A stretch of 16,986 nucleotides of DNA from Oscillospiraceae bacterium (GCA_016302655.1 JAEDNF010000009.1:1-16986); one strand, 5' to 3'; positions 1 to 7,740 are shown, numbered from the stretch's first letter. A program made the numbers and translations. The notes: a model not told the origin generated them from the sequence alone.

Positions 1-671
1 TTTTCGGAAGAAACGCTTTGATAAGAAGCTGACTTCGCTTCCCGAGCAGGAGAGTCGGTATAAGCGTTATCTTCTGCAATAGCCTTCTCCGTATTATCGT
101 CGGCTGACGGTGTTGTGTCGGCTTTCATATCGGAAACGGGAACTGCGCCAATGCTCTTTGCGGTTTCTTCGGGCTGTGGCATAAAGCCCTGCACCAAAAC
201 ATCGTTTTCGGTTTTTTCTTCGGCGTTATCCTGCGGTATCTGTTCGGGTAATATTACCGTGCTGTCGGAATATGCGCTTACAGCGTCCACGCCTTCTGCC
301 GATACGGCATTGCCGAGTATCTGCATAAGCTCTTCGCTGTCAACTGCCGTAAATTCCGCTGTTGCCTGCTGGAGCATACTGCCCTGCATATAGCCTGCAA
401 GCTCTGCTGTTTTAAGAAGCGTCTTAAGCTCTTCATTACTGAAGTCAAGTTCTGCAACTTCAAGGAGCAGTTCTTCTGCGGTAAGACCTTCTTCGGCGGA
501 CGGAATGCGTCTTTGTGCGGCATTCATATTGCTGCAGGTCTGATTTCCCGTTACCATTGAACCGAGTGCGTCGGAAAAACCTTGCTCTGTGCTGTTGTCT
601 GAGATTCGGGCGGCATTACCCGTAAAAGCCGTAGCGGCGCTTACGGGCAATACTGCTGTTGCATTCATCAT
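1..671 (-). CDS. fliK: Flagellar hook-length control protein FliK, N-terminal part (cut by left window edge)
   Basis: The reading frame is open from an ATG at 671 to the left edge (about 223 codons) with no stop. It starts MMNATAVLPVSAATAFTG and is rich in Ala, Glu, Ser and Thr without predicted membrane segments, as expected for the long, poorly conserved, disordered N-terminal half of FliK, the secreted ruler that sets hook length and switches export specificity. The conserved C-terminal hook domain would lie outside the window, so the name rests on position directly after fliJ in a canonical flagellar order and on composition. A very strong ribosome binding site, AAAGGGGGTGAG (minus strand, about 674-685), precedes the start; a second ATG follows immediately. 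Unlike its neighbours it is 154 bp from the upstream gene and has its own promoter and a structured leader. Confidence 0.75.
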   Translation of the reverse strand, partial: MMNATAVLPVSAATAFTGNAARISDNSTEQGFSDALGSMVTGNQTCSNMNAAQRRIPSAEEGLTAEELLLEVAELDFSNEELKTLLKTAELAGYMQGSMLQQATAEFTAVDSEELMQILGNAVSAEGVDAVSAYSDSTVILPEQIPQDNAEEKTENDVLVQGFMPQPEETAKSIGAVPVSDMKADTTPSADDNTEKAIAEDNAYTDSPAREAKSASYQSVSSE

Positions 672-698
672 ATCTCACCCCCTTTCAAAGTAAGTATG

Positions 699-761
699 TT
701 GCCGCAAAAATGATTTACTTGCGACAAGTTTTATATATTTAACTCCTTTCGGTAGTTAAAT
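699..761 (-). promoter_or_regulatory. Structured 5' leader of fliK: two adjacent RNA hairpins
   Basis: In the minus-strand transcript, hairpin 1 (761 to 737) is AUUUAACU / AGUUAAAU, 8 bp, continuing after one bulged A into two C-G pairs closed by a GAAA (GNRA-type) tetraloop. After a 9-nt linker, hairpin 2 (727 to 699) pairs UUGUCGCAA with UUGCGGCAA, 9 bp with one G-U pair and an 11-nt loop. Neither is followed by a U-tract, so they are not terminators. They lie between the promoter at 792-820 and the fliK ribosome binding site, which begins 13 nt after hairpin 2. The motif does not match the c-di-GMP-I or other riboswitch consensus I know. Possible roles are mRNA stabilisation, translational control or a ligand- or protein-binding leader. 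Confidence 0.6.
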
Positions 762-791
762 TTTATGAAAATTGCACAGCTTGCTGATTGT

Positions 792-820
792 ATTTTACCA
801 TACTTTTAGCATTATGTCAA
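792..820 (-). promoter_or_regulatory. Sigma-A promoter for fliK inside the flagellar operon
   Basis: On the minus strand TTGACA (820-815), a perfect -35, is separated by 17 bp from TAAAAT (797-792), preceded by TGG so that an extended -10 is also present. The -35 starts 5 bp after the fliJ stop codon. The predicted start is near 785, giving a leader of about 114 nt before the fliK ATG at 671. It is the closest match to consensus in the window. Confidence 0.85.
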
Positions 821-825
821 TAAGT

Positions 826-1278
826 TCATGCGTTCTCGCCGCTATTCGACACTCCGTTTGACACAAATTCTTCTATACGCTGTTCTTCTTCTTTCTGTGC
901 GGCGTAGCGATATTCTTCAAGCTGTTTTTCTTCGAGCTTTTCAAGCTTTGATACTTCTTTTGTAGCCTCAACGACCTTTTCAAGCTGTATTTCTATTTCT
1001 TCACGCTTTTGCGCCATCTGCGCTTTGATACGGTAGATGTCCTGCTGAAGAGAGGATACATATTTTTTATGGAGCGAAAGCCTCATTGCGGTAGTACCCC
1101 CGCTTACAAGGGAGTTCAGCTTGATTATGCTCTGCTCGTATTCGGCGGTCTTTTCGTCAAGCAGGGATTGCTGTTCGGCAAGCTCCGCTCTCAGTCTGCC
1201 GAGTACGGATTTTTCACCGCTCAGTACCTGGTCGTTATATCTTTTGAGCGACTGCAAAGTAAAGTTAAATTTCTTCAT
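826..1278 (-). CDS. fliJ: Flagellar export protein FliJ
   Basis: A 150-residue protein starting MKKFNFTLQSLKRYNDQVL and consisting almost entirely of charged heptad-like helix (Glu, Lys, Gln, Leu), matching the size and antiparallel coiled-coil architecture of FliJ. FliJ is the central stalk of the type III flagellar export ATPase: it sits in the FliI hexamer, contacts FlhA and helps couple ATP hydrolysis to export. Identity rests on the N-terminal F-x-F-x-L-x-x-L pattern, length, coiled-coil composition and position directly after fliI, 12 bp downstream. There is no strong ribosome binding site before the ATG, so translation is probably coupled to fliI. The family is poorly conserved in sequence, but context makes the call secure. 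Confidence 0.9.
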   Translation of the reverse strand: MKKFNFTLQSLKRYNDQVLSGEKSVLGRLRAELAEQQSLLDEKTAEYEQSIIKLNSLVSGGTTAMRLSLHKKYVSSLQQDIYRIKAQMAQKREEIEIQLEKVVEATKEVSKLEKLEEKQLEEYRYAAQKEEEQRIEEFVSNGVSNSGENA

Positions 1279-1290
1279 ACGGCTTTGTTA

Positions 1291-2595
1291 TTACGAAACG
1301 GCGGCTTTGAGCAGCTTTATCGTATCCTCCATAGAGAAGTGCTCATATCTTCCCTGCATAAGAAAGTCGTTTATCTTGTCAATTTTCTTTATTGCTTCGT
1401 CAAGTGCCGGATTTGTACCCTTTTTATATGCTCCTATCGAGATAAGGTCGGCGTTGTTATTGTACAGCGAAAGCAGATTTCTCAGCTTTCCTGCCGCCTT
1501 TTTATGTTCCTCGTCGGCTATCGATGACATCAGACGGGATATGCTCGGCAGAATATCAATAGCAGGGTAGTGGTTCTGCGCCGCTATCTTTCGGCTGAGT
1601 ACGATATGACCGTCTATGATACCTCTTACGGTATCGGAAATAGGCTCGTTTGTATCGTCGCCTTCCACAAGTACGGCGTATATGCCGGTTATACTGCCTT
1701 TTTCAAAGCAGCCTGCCCTTTCGAGCAGTTTAGGCATTGCGGCATATATAGACGGCGTATAGCCTCTTGCAACGGGCGGCTCGCCGGTCGCAAGTCCTAT
1801 CTCACGCTGTGCCATCGCAAAACGGGTCAGATTATCCATCATAAGCAGGACATCCATCCCCTGCGAGCAGAAATACTCAGCTATGGCGGTTGCCGTCATC
1901 GGACACTTGTTTCTCATCATTGCAGGCTGGTCGGAGGTTGCTACTACCACTACCGACCTTGCCATACCCTCTTCTCTGAGGTCGTTTTCTATAAACTCTC
2001 TTACCTCTCTGCCACGCTCTCCCACAAGAGCGATAACATTGATGTCGGCTTTTACCTTTCTCGCTATCATACCCATCAGCGTGGACTTTCCTACGCCCGA
2101 GCCTGCGAATATTCCCATTCTCTGACCTTTACCCATAGTCAGCAGACCGTCTATGGCTTTTACGCCGAGCTCAATAGGCTCATTGATTTTCGGTCTTGTA
2201 AGTGGGTTTACGGGAACGCCTGCTATCGGCACGCTTGATGTGTACTCTACGCTGTCGCCGCCGTCCAGCGGCTCGCCCAGAGCGTCGATAATTCTTCCCA
2301 CCAGTTTATCGCTGACTCTGACATTCAGCTTGTCGCCGGTGTTGTCAACAATGCTTCCCGGGCCTATGCCCTCGATATCCGTGTACGGCATCAGAAGCAC
2401 TTTATGCTCGTTGAAGCCTACGACCTCTGCGGGTATACTGCGCTTCATATCCTTTGTGTAGATACGGCATACATCGCCGATACTGCATAAAGGGCCGCTT
2501 GCCTCAATGGTCATTCCCACTATCTTTTCAATTTTACCCAGATACCTGTATGTATCTGCCGCTCTGAGTTCTGTCAGAAATCCGCTCAGATCCAT
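1291..2595 (-). CDS. fliI: Flagellum-specific export ATPase FliI
   Basis: A 434-residue protein of normal FliI length and F1-beta-like architecture: an N-terminal beta-barrel (about 1-95), then the RecA-like ATPase core. Walker A is AGSGVGKST at 164-172 with Lys170; GERGREV at 192-198 carries the catalytic glutamate region; Walker B is VLLMMDN at 249-255 with Asp254; the segment EIGLATGEPPVARGYTPS follows at about 266-283. It hydrolyses ATP as a cytoplasmic hexamer beneath the export gate, delivering rod, hook and filament substrates. It is regulated by FliH and coupled by FliJ, the genes on either side. It starts at ATG 2595, 28 bp after fliH, with an upstream AAAGGA site at a rather long spacing. 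Confidence 0.97.
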   Translation of the reverse strand: MDLSGFLTELRAADTYRYLGKIEKIVGMTIEASGPLCSIGDVCRIYTKDMKRSIPAEVVGFNEHKVLLMPYTDIEGIGPGSIVDNTGDKLNVRVSDKLVGRIIDALGEPLDGGDSVEYTSSVPIAGVPVNPLTRPKINEPIELGVKAIDGLLTMGKGQRMGIFAGSGVGKSTLMGMIARKVKADINVIALVGERGREVREFIENDLREEGMARSVVVVATSDQPAMMRNKCPMTATAIAEYFCSQGMDVLLMMDNLTRFAMAQREIGLATGEPPVARGYTPSIYAAMPKLLERAGCFEKGSITGIYAVLVEGDDTNEPISDTVRGIIDGHIVLSRKIAAQNHYPAIDILPSISRLMSSIADEEHKKAAGKLRNLLSLYNNNADLISIGAYKKGTNPALDEAIKKIDKINDFLMQGRYEHFSMEDTIKLLKAAVS

Positions 2596-2623
2596 CTATT
2601 CCGAGATCCTTTCAAACAGTGGT

Positions 2624-3541
2624 TTATTCACTTTCCGCATCCTTTGCGCCGGTATCGGTTTCTTCCTGCTGTTGTGCTTTTTTCCTTGAGGACGCTCTGC
2701 GGTACTTTCCTCTTCCCAGCTCCTCTATCATCTTGAGCTGAGTCTGTATTCCTGCGTCGGTTATTTCGCTTCCGTTATCTATTATGACCGTTCCCGAGGG
2801 AGCGTCTTTAAGCACCTCTACCTCAACGGTCTTAACATTTGTAAACAGCTTTTTGAAATAATCTGCGTCAGCCGCCATCTCTTCGCTGACATCCGTCTTT
2901 GAAAGCGTCAGCTTGACATATTCGCTGTTTCTGAACGCTTTGCCGGCTTCTTTTACAGTCTTCTTTATAAGTGCCTTATCCTTCTGACCCAGAGAGTTCA
3001 GCGTAATTTTGTTTACTATCTCCATAACGGTGTCGAATATCTCGACCTCGTAGCTGTCAAAAAGCTCCTGCTTTTCGCTGTTTATCTGCTCGCTTACCTT
3101 TTTAAGCTCTGCAAGCATTTCACGGCATTTGTCAAGTCCTGCCGCATAGCCGTCCTCGTGGCCTTTTGCAAAGCCGTCGTTGCGGCTTTTTTCAAATATC
3201 GCCTGTGCCTGCGCCTTTGCCTGAAGGGCATATTCTTCCGCCTGCTTTTCGGTTTCGGAGAGAATCTGCTGTGCACGCTGTTTTGCCGTTTCAAGAGCCT
3301 TTTCGCCCTCCTCACGATAAAACTGCTTTATTCTTTCGATCTCTTCATCGGATACCCGGCGATTTGGCGTATCGCTGCCTGCCGCCTTTGGTGCGGCGCT
3401 GTCGGAAGGCTGTTCCGGCTCGGTCGGTTCGCTTTGAATCACGGCAGGTTTTATATTTATTGAATTGTCGATAACGACAGAGTCATGGGCGGACTGCGGT
3501 TGATAATAATATCCTCTGCCCGCTTTAAAAACGCCTGCCAA
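2624..3541 (-). CDS. fliH: Flagellar assembly protein FliH (export ATPase regulator), TTG start
   Basis: A 305-residue protein starting MAGVFKAGRGYYYQ, with an acidic, Pro-rich disordered stretch (about 35-65), a long charged Ala/Glu/Lys/Gln coiled coil (about 65-155), and a C-terminal domain (about 160-285) with the pattern EVEIFDTVMEIVNKI found in FliH and V/A-type ATPase E subunits. FliH dimers bind FliI, restrain its activity and dock it to the C-ring. The start is TTG at 3541-3539: it is preceded at 8 nt by AGGA, lies 21 bp after fliG, and no ATG occurs nearby in frame. Length is at the upper end for the family because of the linker. Sequence similarity is weak in this family, so the call also uses its place between fliG and fliI. 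Confidence 0.92.
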   Translation of the reverse strand: MAGVFKAGRGYYYQPQSAHDSVVIDNSINIKPAVIQSEPTEPEQPSDSAAPKAAGSDTPNRRVSDEEIERIKQFYREEGEKALETAKQRAQQILSETEKQAEEYALQAKAQAQAIFEKSRNDGFAKGHEDGYAAGLDKCREMLAELKKVSEQINSEKQELFDSYEVEIFDTVMEIVNKITLNSLGQKDKALIKKTVKEAGKAFRNSEYVKLTLSKTDVSEEMAADADYFKKLFTNVKTVEVEVLKDAPSGTVIIDNGSEITDAGIQTQLKMIEELGRGKYRRASSRKKAQQQEETDTGAKDAESE

Positions 3542-3562
3542 AATATATTCCTCGCTTTCGTG

Positions 3563-4567
3563 TTATGCGATGATCTCGTCTTCCTTATTGCCCTTGGAGA
3601 TGATGAGCGTACCCTCGTCCTCAAGTCTGCGTATGATGGATACGATTCTCTGCTGAGCCTCTTCAACATCACGCATACGGACATTGTGGAGATATTCGAC
3701 ATCCGTCTGTACGCTTTCACGCATACGGGTGGACATATTGGCATAAATGCACTCCGCAACCTCAGGCGTTGAGCCTTTGATAGCGATTGCGAGATCCTTT
3801 GCGTCGACCTCAGGCACAAATGCCTGTATAGACATATTGTCCAGAGAAACGATATCCTCGAAGACGAACATCTTTGAGCGTATGTCGTCCGCAAGCTTCG
3901 GGTCTCTTAAGGTCAGCTCGTCGAATATGTACTTCTCGGTTGCTCTGTCAACATTGTTCATGACTTCCGCAACATAGTCTATACCGCCCACCTCTGTGCT
4001 GTCGGCGGTTACAAGGTTGTCAAACTTCTTTTCGAGAGTCTGCTCAATGGATTTTATTACATCGGGCGATGCTCTGTCCATCTTTGCCATTCGTTCAACA
4101 ACATCTATCCTTGTCTTTTTGGGCAGTTCGCTGAGTATGGCCGAAGCCTGCTCGCTCCTTGCGTAAGAAAGGATAAGCGCTATTGTCTGCGGATGCTCGT
4201 TTTGCACCATAGCAAGCAGGTTCTTGTAGTCTGCCTTGCGGACAAACGCAAACGCCTTAGTCTGAAACTGCTTGGTTATCTTGTCGAACAGCGCCTGTGC
4301 CGCCTGCGGTCCGAAGGCTTTTTCCAGCACATCACGGGCGTATTCCACACCGCCCTCGGATATTACCTTCTGCGTGAGGCAAAGTTCGTAAAATTCATTC
4401 AATACGCTGTCTATCACTTCCATAGGATAATAGTTCATCCTTGCGATCTCCAGCGTGATCTGCTCGACCTCTTCATCGGAGAAGTGCTTGAATACTTCGG
4501 AAGCATTTTCCGTGCCTATCGAGCTTATAATAATTGCCGCTTTCTGGGCGTTTGTAAGAGCCTCCAT
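3563..4567 (-). CDS. fliG: Flagellar motor switch (rotor) protein FliG
   Basis: A 334-residue protein of typical length beginning MEALTNAQKAAIIISSIG, the FliG N-terminal domain that packs on FliF. The middle domain contains the EHPQTIALIL motif that binds FliM. In the C-terminal torque domain the functional residues numbered as in E. coli fall at the same positions: Lys264, Arg281, Asp289 and Arg297 are present, whereas position 288 (Asp in E. coli) is Thr. FliG forms the upper C-ring and interacts with the MotA stator, so it generates torque and sets rotation direction. The start ATG follows AAGGAAGG at 6 nt, 23 bp after fliF. The C-terminal segment VRMRDVEEAQQRIVSIIRRL is highly conserved. 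Confidence 0.98.
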   Translation of the reverse strand: MEALTNAQKAAIIISSIGTENASEVFKHFSDEEVEQITLEIARMNYYPMEVIDSVLNEFYELCLTQKVISEGGVEYARDVLEKAFGPQAAQALFDKITKQFQTKAFAFVRKADYKNLLAMVQNEHPQTIALILSYARSEQASAILSELPKKTRIDVVERMAKMDRASPDVIKSIEQTLEKKFDNLVTADSTEVGGIDYVAEVMNNVDRATEKYIFDELTLRDPKLADDIRSKMFVFEDIVSLDNMSIQAFVPEVDAKDLAIAIKGSTPEVAECIYANMSTRMRESVQTDVEYLHNVRMRDVEEAQQRIVSIIRRLEDEGTLIISKGNKEDEIIA

Positions 4568-4590
4568 CTGATACCCTTCCTTTTATTGCA

Positions 4591-6210
4591 TCACTCGCCG
4601 TTTTTCATCATAGAGCGTATGAGCTGTGCGACCACATCCGGATTTGTATGGGAGAATTCCTTGATCTCTTTTTTGAGGACAGCACTCTTTGAAGCGTCGT
4701 CATATTCGTCAAGATGCTGAATGTTGAATTCTTCCGCCGGCTGTGGCTGCGGCTCAAAGCTGAGTGCGGCGGATTCCTGTGCCGCCTGTGCCGCCTGTGC
4801 CGCTGCGGCTTTTGCCTTAGCTCTTGCACGCTTTTTCTTCTTTGCGTTGCCGGTGAGTATCGCCACTATAAGCAGAGCCAGAACAACAAGTCCGAGCAGT
4901 ATGATAATGTATACCGTCCAGTCTACATTTCCGCCTCTTATAATGTTGTTTCCGCCGCTTGATGAGTTGCCGCCGTTTATTACAAACGGATAGTTTGCAA
5001 CGGTAACATTTGCGATGTCTGTGCCTATTGCAAAGGCTATGACCTCACGCAGCTGTTCCTTGTCGGCTTCAAGCATATTTATCTGGTCTACCGTTATTGC
5101 CGCCGTTATCTTGTCTACCGAGTAGCCGTTCTTTTCAAGCTGTCTTATCTCGGTATTTACAAGGCGGTTTACCGTTATGCTGTTCTGATAGTAATACTCG
5201 TTATCTCCGTCACCTTCGATGGTGGGATAATTCGGTGAGATGTCGCTGTTTGACGTTGTTCCGACAACACCCGACAGCGAGCCGATACCGCCCCAGCCCT
5301 CGTTCTTGGTGGAGCTTTGTATCATACCGCCCGATGTACCGTCTTCGGCTATCGACGGCGTGTATATGGTGTATTCCGACTTTGAATTGTCGTAGTTCAG
5401 CTTGATATTGACATTTATGGTGTAGTCCTTGTACAGCTTTCTGAGCGTTTCGTCAAGCTGGCTCTTGAGCAGATTCTGCATCTGTTCCTGGAAGTTTAAT
5501 CGTGACTGATACAGCACATCTTCCTCAACGACAGAGTTCTGACCGTCGAGCAGTTTTCCGTCGGTATCTGCTATTGATATGTATTCACGCTCAAGACCGG
5601 GAAGAGAGTTTAGAACAAGGGCATAAATACCTTCTACCTGCTCTGCGCTTAATGTCGCGCCGTTCCTCAGAACCAGCTTTACGCTGACTCTCGGTTCTTC
5701 ATCGTTTGTCGAGATAACATAATTGCTGTTCTCCGGCATAGTGATTATAACATAAGAGTTCTTGACCGCACTTATGGTGTTGAGGGCTTTCATTAGGTGC
5801 GTCTGGAGCTGCTGTATCTGCAGTACCTTCTTTTCGGTATCGGTAGACCATATACCGATTCCGTTGTTCCATACATCAAAGTTGAATGTTGACTTGGGAT
5901 AACCCTGTATACTCAGCTGCATCCTTATGTTGTCGGACTGATCGCTCGGCACGGAGATACTTCCGTCTGTGCCGATCTTTACATCGGTTACTCCCAGGTC
6001 GTTTATTGCAGAGGCTATCTGTGAGCATTCTTCACTGTCAAGCCCTGTATATATTGCCGTATAGCCCTTCTGATTGAGAATAATCGTAAGCACTATCGCT
6101 CCGACCGCTACTACGGCTAAGGCAGTTATTATGAATATCCGCAGATTCTTGGCGAGCGAGTTCCATTTGCTCTTGAACCCGTCCCAGAATGCGGAGAGCT
6201 TGTCCTTCAT
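4591..6210 (-). CDS. fliF: Flagellar MS-ring protein FliF
   Basis: A 539-residue membrane protein with a basic N-terminus, a first transmembrane helix at about 24-45, a periplasmic-equivalent ring-building region with the family pattern YTAIYTGLDSEE (about 50-61), a variable Gly/Ser-rich mid region (about 285-320), a second transmembrane helix at about 431-455, an Ala/Lys/Gln low-complexity stretch, and a C-terminal tail (about 508-539) containing KKEIKEFSHTNPDVVAQLIR, which is the FliG-binding segment. FliF builds the MS ring that houses the export gate and anchors the C-ring. Length and two-helix topology are typical. It starts 30 bp after fliE with GGAAGGA upstream. The adjacent fliG supplies its direct partner. 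Confidence 0.97.
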   Translation of the reverse strand: MKDKLSAFWDGFKSKWNSLAKNLRIFIITALAVVAVGAIVLTIILNQKGYTAIYTGLDSEECSQIASAINDLGVTDVKIGTDGSISVPSDQSDNIRMQLSIQGYPKSTFNFDVWNNGIGIWSTDTEKKVLQIQQLQTHLMKALNTISAVKNSYVIITMPENSNYVISTNDEEPRVSVKLVLRNGATLSAEQVEGIYALVLNSLPGLEREYISIADTDGKLLDGQNSVVEEDVLYQSRLNFQEQMQNLLKSQLDETLRKLYKDYTINVNIKLNYDNSKSEYTIYTPSIAEDGTSGGMIQSSTKNEGWGGIGSLSGVVGTTSNSDISPNYPTIEGDGDNEYYYQNSITVNRLVNTEIRQLEKNGYSVDKITAAITVDQINMLEADKEQLREVIAFAIGTDIANVTVANYPFVINGGNSSSGGNNIIRGGNVDWTVYIIILLGLVVLALLIVAILTGNAKKKKRARAKAKAAAAQAAQAAQESAALSFEPQPQPAEEFNIQHLDEYDDASKSAVLKKEIKEFSHTNPDVVAQLIRSMMKNGE

Positions 6211-6240
6211 CTATATATGTATCCTTCCATGACTGCAAAA

Positions 6241-6546
6241 TTATACGGTCATACGCATTATCTCGTTATATGCGTCAACAGCCTTGTTCTTGACCGTTAC
6301 GAGCAGATCGACAGCCGTTGCCGCTTTTTCGAGGTTGACCTGTATCTGTGCAAGGTCGTCAACATCGCCCAGCATAAGATCGATAGCGTCCTGTTGTACC
6401 TGTGCGTCGGTTTCCTTGACATTGTTTACCAGCGACTCAAATATATCGAGAAAGGTAGCCTCGCCCTCTGCTTTTTCTTCAGCCTGCTTTTTACTGCCTG
6501 CCGTTTCGAGAGGAGTTATGTTGCTTGTCAGCGGTACTATAAACAT
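6241..6546 (-). CDS. fliE: Flagellar hook-basal body protein FliE
   Basis: A 101-residue protein with the FliE signature in its C-terminal half: TFLDIFESLVNNVKETDAQ, then QDAIDLMLGDVDDLAQIQVN, then a terminal helix with DLLVTVKNKAVDAYNEIMRM. FliE is the adaptor joining the MS ring and export gate to the proximal rod, and is among the first exported substrates. Size is normal for the family. It lies 25 bp after flgC and is preceded by AAAGGA before the ATG. The place between flgC and fliF is standard for Bacillus and Clostridium. Confidence 0.97.
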   Translation of the reverse strand: MFIVPLTSNITPLETAGSKKQAEEKAEGEATFLDIFESLVNNVKETDAQVQQDAIDLMLGDVDDLAQIQVNLEKAATAVDLLVTVKNKAVDAYNEIMRMTV

Positions 6547-6571
6547 TTATATCATTTCCTTTCGGTGCTTA

Positions 6572-7054
6572 TCAGCTGTTTCCTATACTGAGCGCCGTCT
6601 GCGCCATTGACTTTACCGCATTAAGTACGGCAAGATTCGCTTCATACGAGCGAGTAGCCGCAAGTGCGTCCATCTCTTCTTCTGCGACATCGACATTCGG
6701 CAGATAATAATAACCGTTTTCGTCTGCGTCGGGATGAGTGGGATCGTAGACGGGGGTAAGCGGCGTTTCGTCCTCAACTATCCGGGTAACAAGCACGCCC
6801 TTGTTTTTAGCGGCTGATACCGAGCCTGCCGGCACACCGCCTGCTATCAGCTCTTTTCTTTTTGCTATCGTCTCCTCAAGCACGGAATTGAATCCTTTGT
6901 TTTCTCCGAAAACGACTACCTGCCGTCTGTACGGCGTGCCGTCCTCGGTTCTGGTGGTTTTTGCATTCGCAACATTCTGTGCAATCACATCAAGGCGCAG
7001 TCTTTCGGCAGCCATACCCGATGCAGCTATATTAAGCGAGCTTAAAAAAGCCAT
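6572..7054 (-). CDS. flgC: Flagellar proximal rod protein FlgC
   Basis: A 160-residue rod protein. The N-terminus FLSSLNIAASGMAAERLRLD followed by IAQNVANAKT is the flagellar basal-body rod signature, and the C-terminus EEEMDALAATRSYEANLAVL with TALSIG is the matching helix that packs against it in the axial assembly. A variable loop of about 90 residues lies between. FlgC, with FlgB and FlgF, forms the proximal rod above FliE after export through the gate. The start ATG follows AAAGGAG at an 8-nt spacing. It is separated from flgB by 87 bp, longer than the other early operon spacers, which include a short hairpin just after the flgB stop. Confidence 0.97.
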   Translation of the reverse strand: MAFLSSLNIAASGMAAERLRLDVIAQNVANAKTTRTEDGTPYRRQVVVFGENKGFNSVLEETIAKRKELIAGGVPAGSVSAAKNKGVLVTRIVEDETPLTPVYDPTHPDADENGYYYLPNVDVAEEEMDALAATRSYEANLAVLNAVKSMAQTALSIGNS

Positions 7055-7123
7055 GCAAAAAACTCCTTTCTTTAACGATTAAGTGCGTAGAAATCCGTTT
7101 CCCTGTCCATATCCGTATGTCAG

Positions 7124-7139
7124 TAAGCTATAAAGCTTA
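7124..7139 (-). repeat. Short hairpin directly after flgB stop
   Basis: A perfect inverted repeat TAAGCT-4 nt-AGCTTA begins 2 nt after the flgB stop codon, inside the 87-bp flgB-flgC spacer. With 6 bp, low GC and no U-tract it is not a terminator. It may protect the 3' end of a processed flgB message or may be chance in AT-rich sequence. Confidence 0.35.
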
Positions 7140-7141
7140 AA

Positions 7142-7528
7142 TCATGTTGTTTTCATTGCCGAGCGAAGTCTTGTAAATTCGCCGTTCATCTGATTTTTCA
7201 GCGCCTGATACTGAAGCTGAACTTTGGCAAGCTCGTTTGACTGAGAGTCAACATCGACATTGTTGCCGTCGGGCTGTGTGTTGGTATCGTCATCAACATA
7301 TACCTTTGTAACAAGCTCGACCTGCTTTGAGCCGCTTGCCGCTTTTCCGCCGATAACGCTCGAGTTTTCGAGCCTGTCTTTCAGTACGGCGTAAAAATCA
7401 AGATATTTGCAATTATATCCCGGAGTGTTCTGGTTTGCTATGTTCTGGGATATGATCTGCTGCTTTTGCCACAGTACCGACAGTCCCTGTTCGGTAATGC
7501 GGAATGCATTTGTGTTGAAAAGTGCCAT
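7142..7528 (-). CDS. flgB: Flagellar proximal rod protein FlgB (first gene of the operon)
   Basis: A 128-residue rod protein: N-terminal NTNAFRITEQGLSVLWQKQQ followed by IISQNIANQNTPGYN, the basal-body rod motif, a short variable centre, and a C-terminal helix with LAKVQLQYQALKNQMN. FlgB is the lowest of the proximal rod subunits and contacts FliE. Length is typical for Firmicutes. The ATG is preceded by AAAAGGAGGG with good spacing, one of the strongest ribosome binding sites in the window. Upstream are two sigma-A-like promoters in a 274-bp AT-rich spacer. The gene is first in the order flgB-flgC-fliE-fliF-fliG-fliH-fliI-fliJ-fliK. Confidence 0.97.
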   Translation of the reverse strand: MALFNTNAFRITEQGLSVLWQKQQIISQNIANQNTPGYNCKYLDFYAVLKDRLENSSVIGGKAASGSKQVELVTKVYVDDDTNTQPDGNNVDVDSQSNELAKVQLQYQALKNQMNGEFTRLRSAMKTT

Positions 7529-7586
7529 TATGCCCTCCTTTTCAGAGTAACTTTTCCGTTTTTTCGGTTTTTACTTATTCCCTTAT

Positions 7587-7615
7587 ATTGTATATTTAGT
7601 GTAACGGTGTTACAA
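7587..7615 (-). promoter_or_regulatory. Proximal promoter of the flagellar operon (P2)
   Basis: On the minus strand TTGTAA (7615-7610), 17 bp, TACAAT (7592-7587). The predicted start is near 7580, leaving a leader of about 50 nt before flgB. The -35 lies within one arm of the palindrome at 7600-7614, which suggests repressor control. Confidence 0.6.
7600..7614. promoter_or_regulatory. Candidate operator palindrome overlapping P2
   Basis: TGTAAC-ggt-GTTACA is a perfect 6+6 bp palindrome with a 3-bp centre. It covers most of the -35 hexamer and part of the spacer of P2, where a bound dimer would block RNA polymerase. I do not recognise the regulator; no regulator gene lies next to it. Confidence 0.5.
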
Positions 7616-7711
7616 TATGTAGAAAGAAGATAAAAACAATACTAAATTTGTTCACATTTTGGTATTATTTTAACAATCAAAAAGCTACAGGAGCTAGTTA
7701 CTCAATAATAT

Positions 7712-7740
7712 ATTATACTACACTTTATGCGGTTTTGCAA
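7712..7740 (-). promoter_or_regulatory. Distal promoter of the flagellar operon (P1)
   Basis: On the minus strand TTGCAA (7740-7735), 17 bp, then the perfect -10 TATAAT (7717-7712). The predicted start is near 7705, giving an AT-rich leader of about 175 nt to flgB in which I see no riboswitch or convincing terminator. Confidence 0.65.

Noticed and set aside
668..727. A 19-codon leader reading frame (TTG start, minus strand) whose TGA overlaps the fliK ATG
   Set aside because: The nearest AGGAG is 15 nt from the TTG, too far, and the TTG is buried in hairpin 2. The overlap is intriguing but the start is not supported.
1570..2238. Long antisense open frame across fliI (222 codons), and similar ones across parA and fliK
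   Set aside because: They mirror conserved genes, have no ribosome binding sites and give Cys/Tyr/His-rich improbable proteins.
7681..7705. Possible terminator AGCT-5 nt-AGCTTTTT before flgB
   Set aside because: The stem is only 4 bp and would not be stable.
7529..7705. c-di-GMP riboswitch in the long flgB leader
   Set aside because: I looked for the GEMM-I conserved core and tetraloop-receptor pattern and did not find it; the region is AT-rich and weakly structured. A covariance model search would be decisive.
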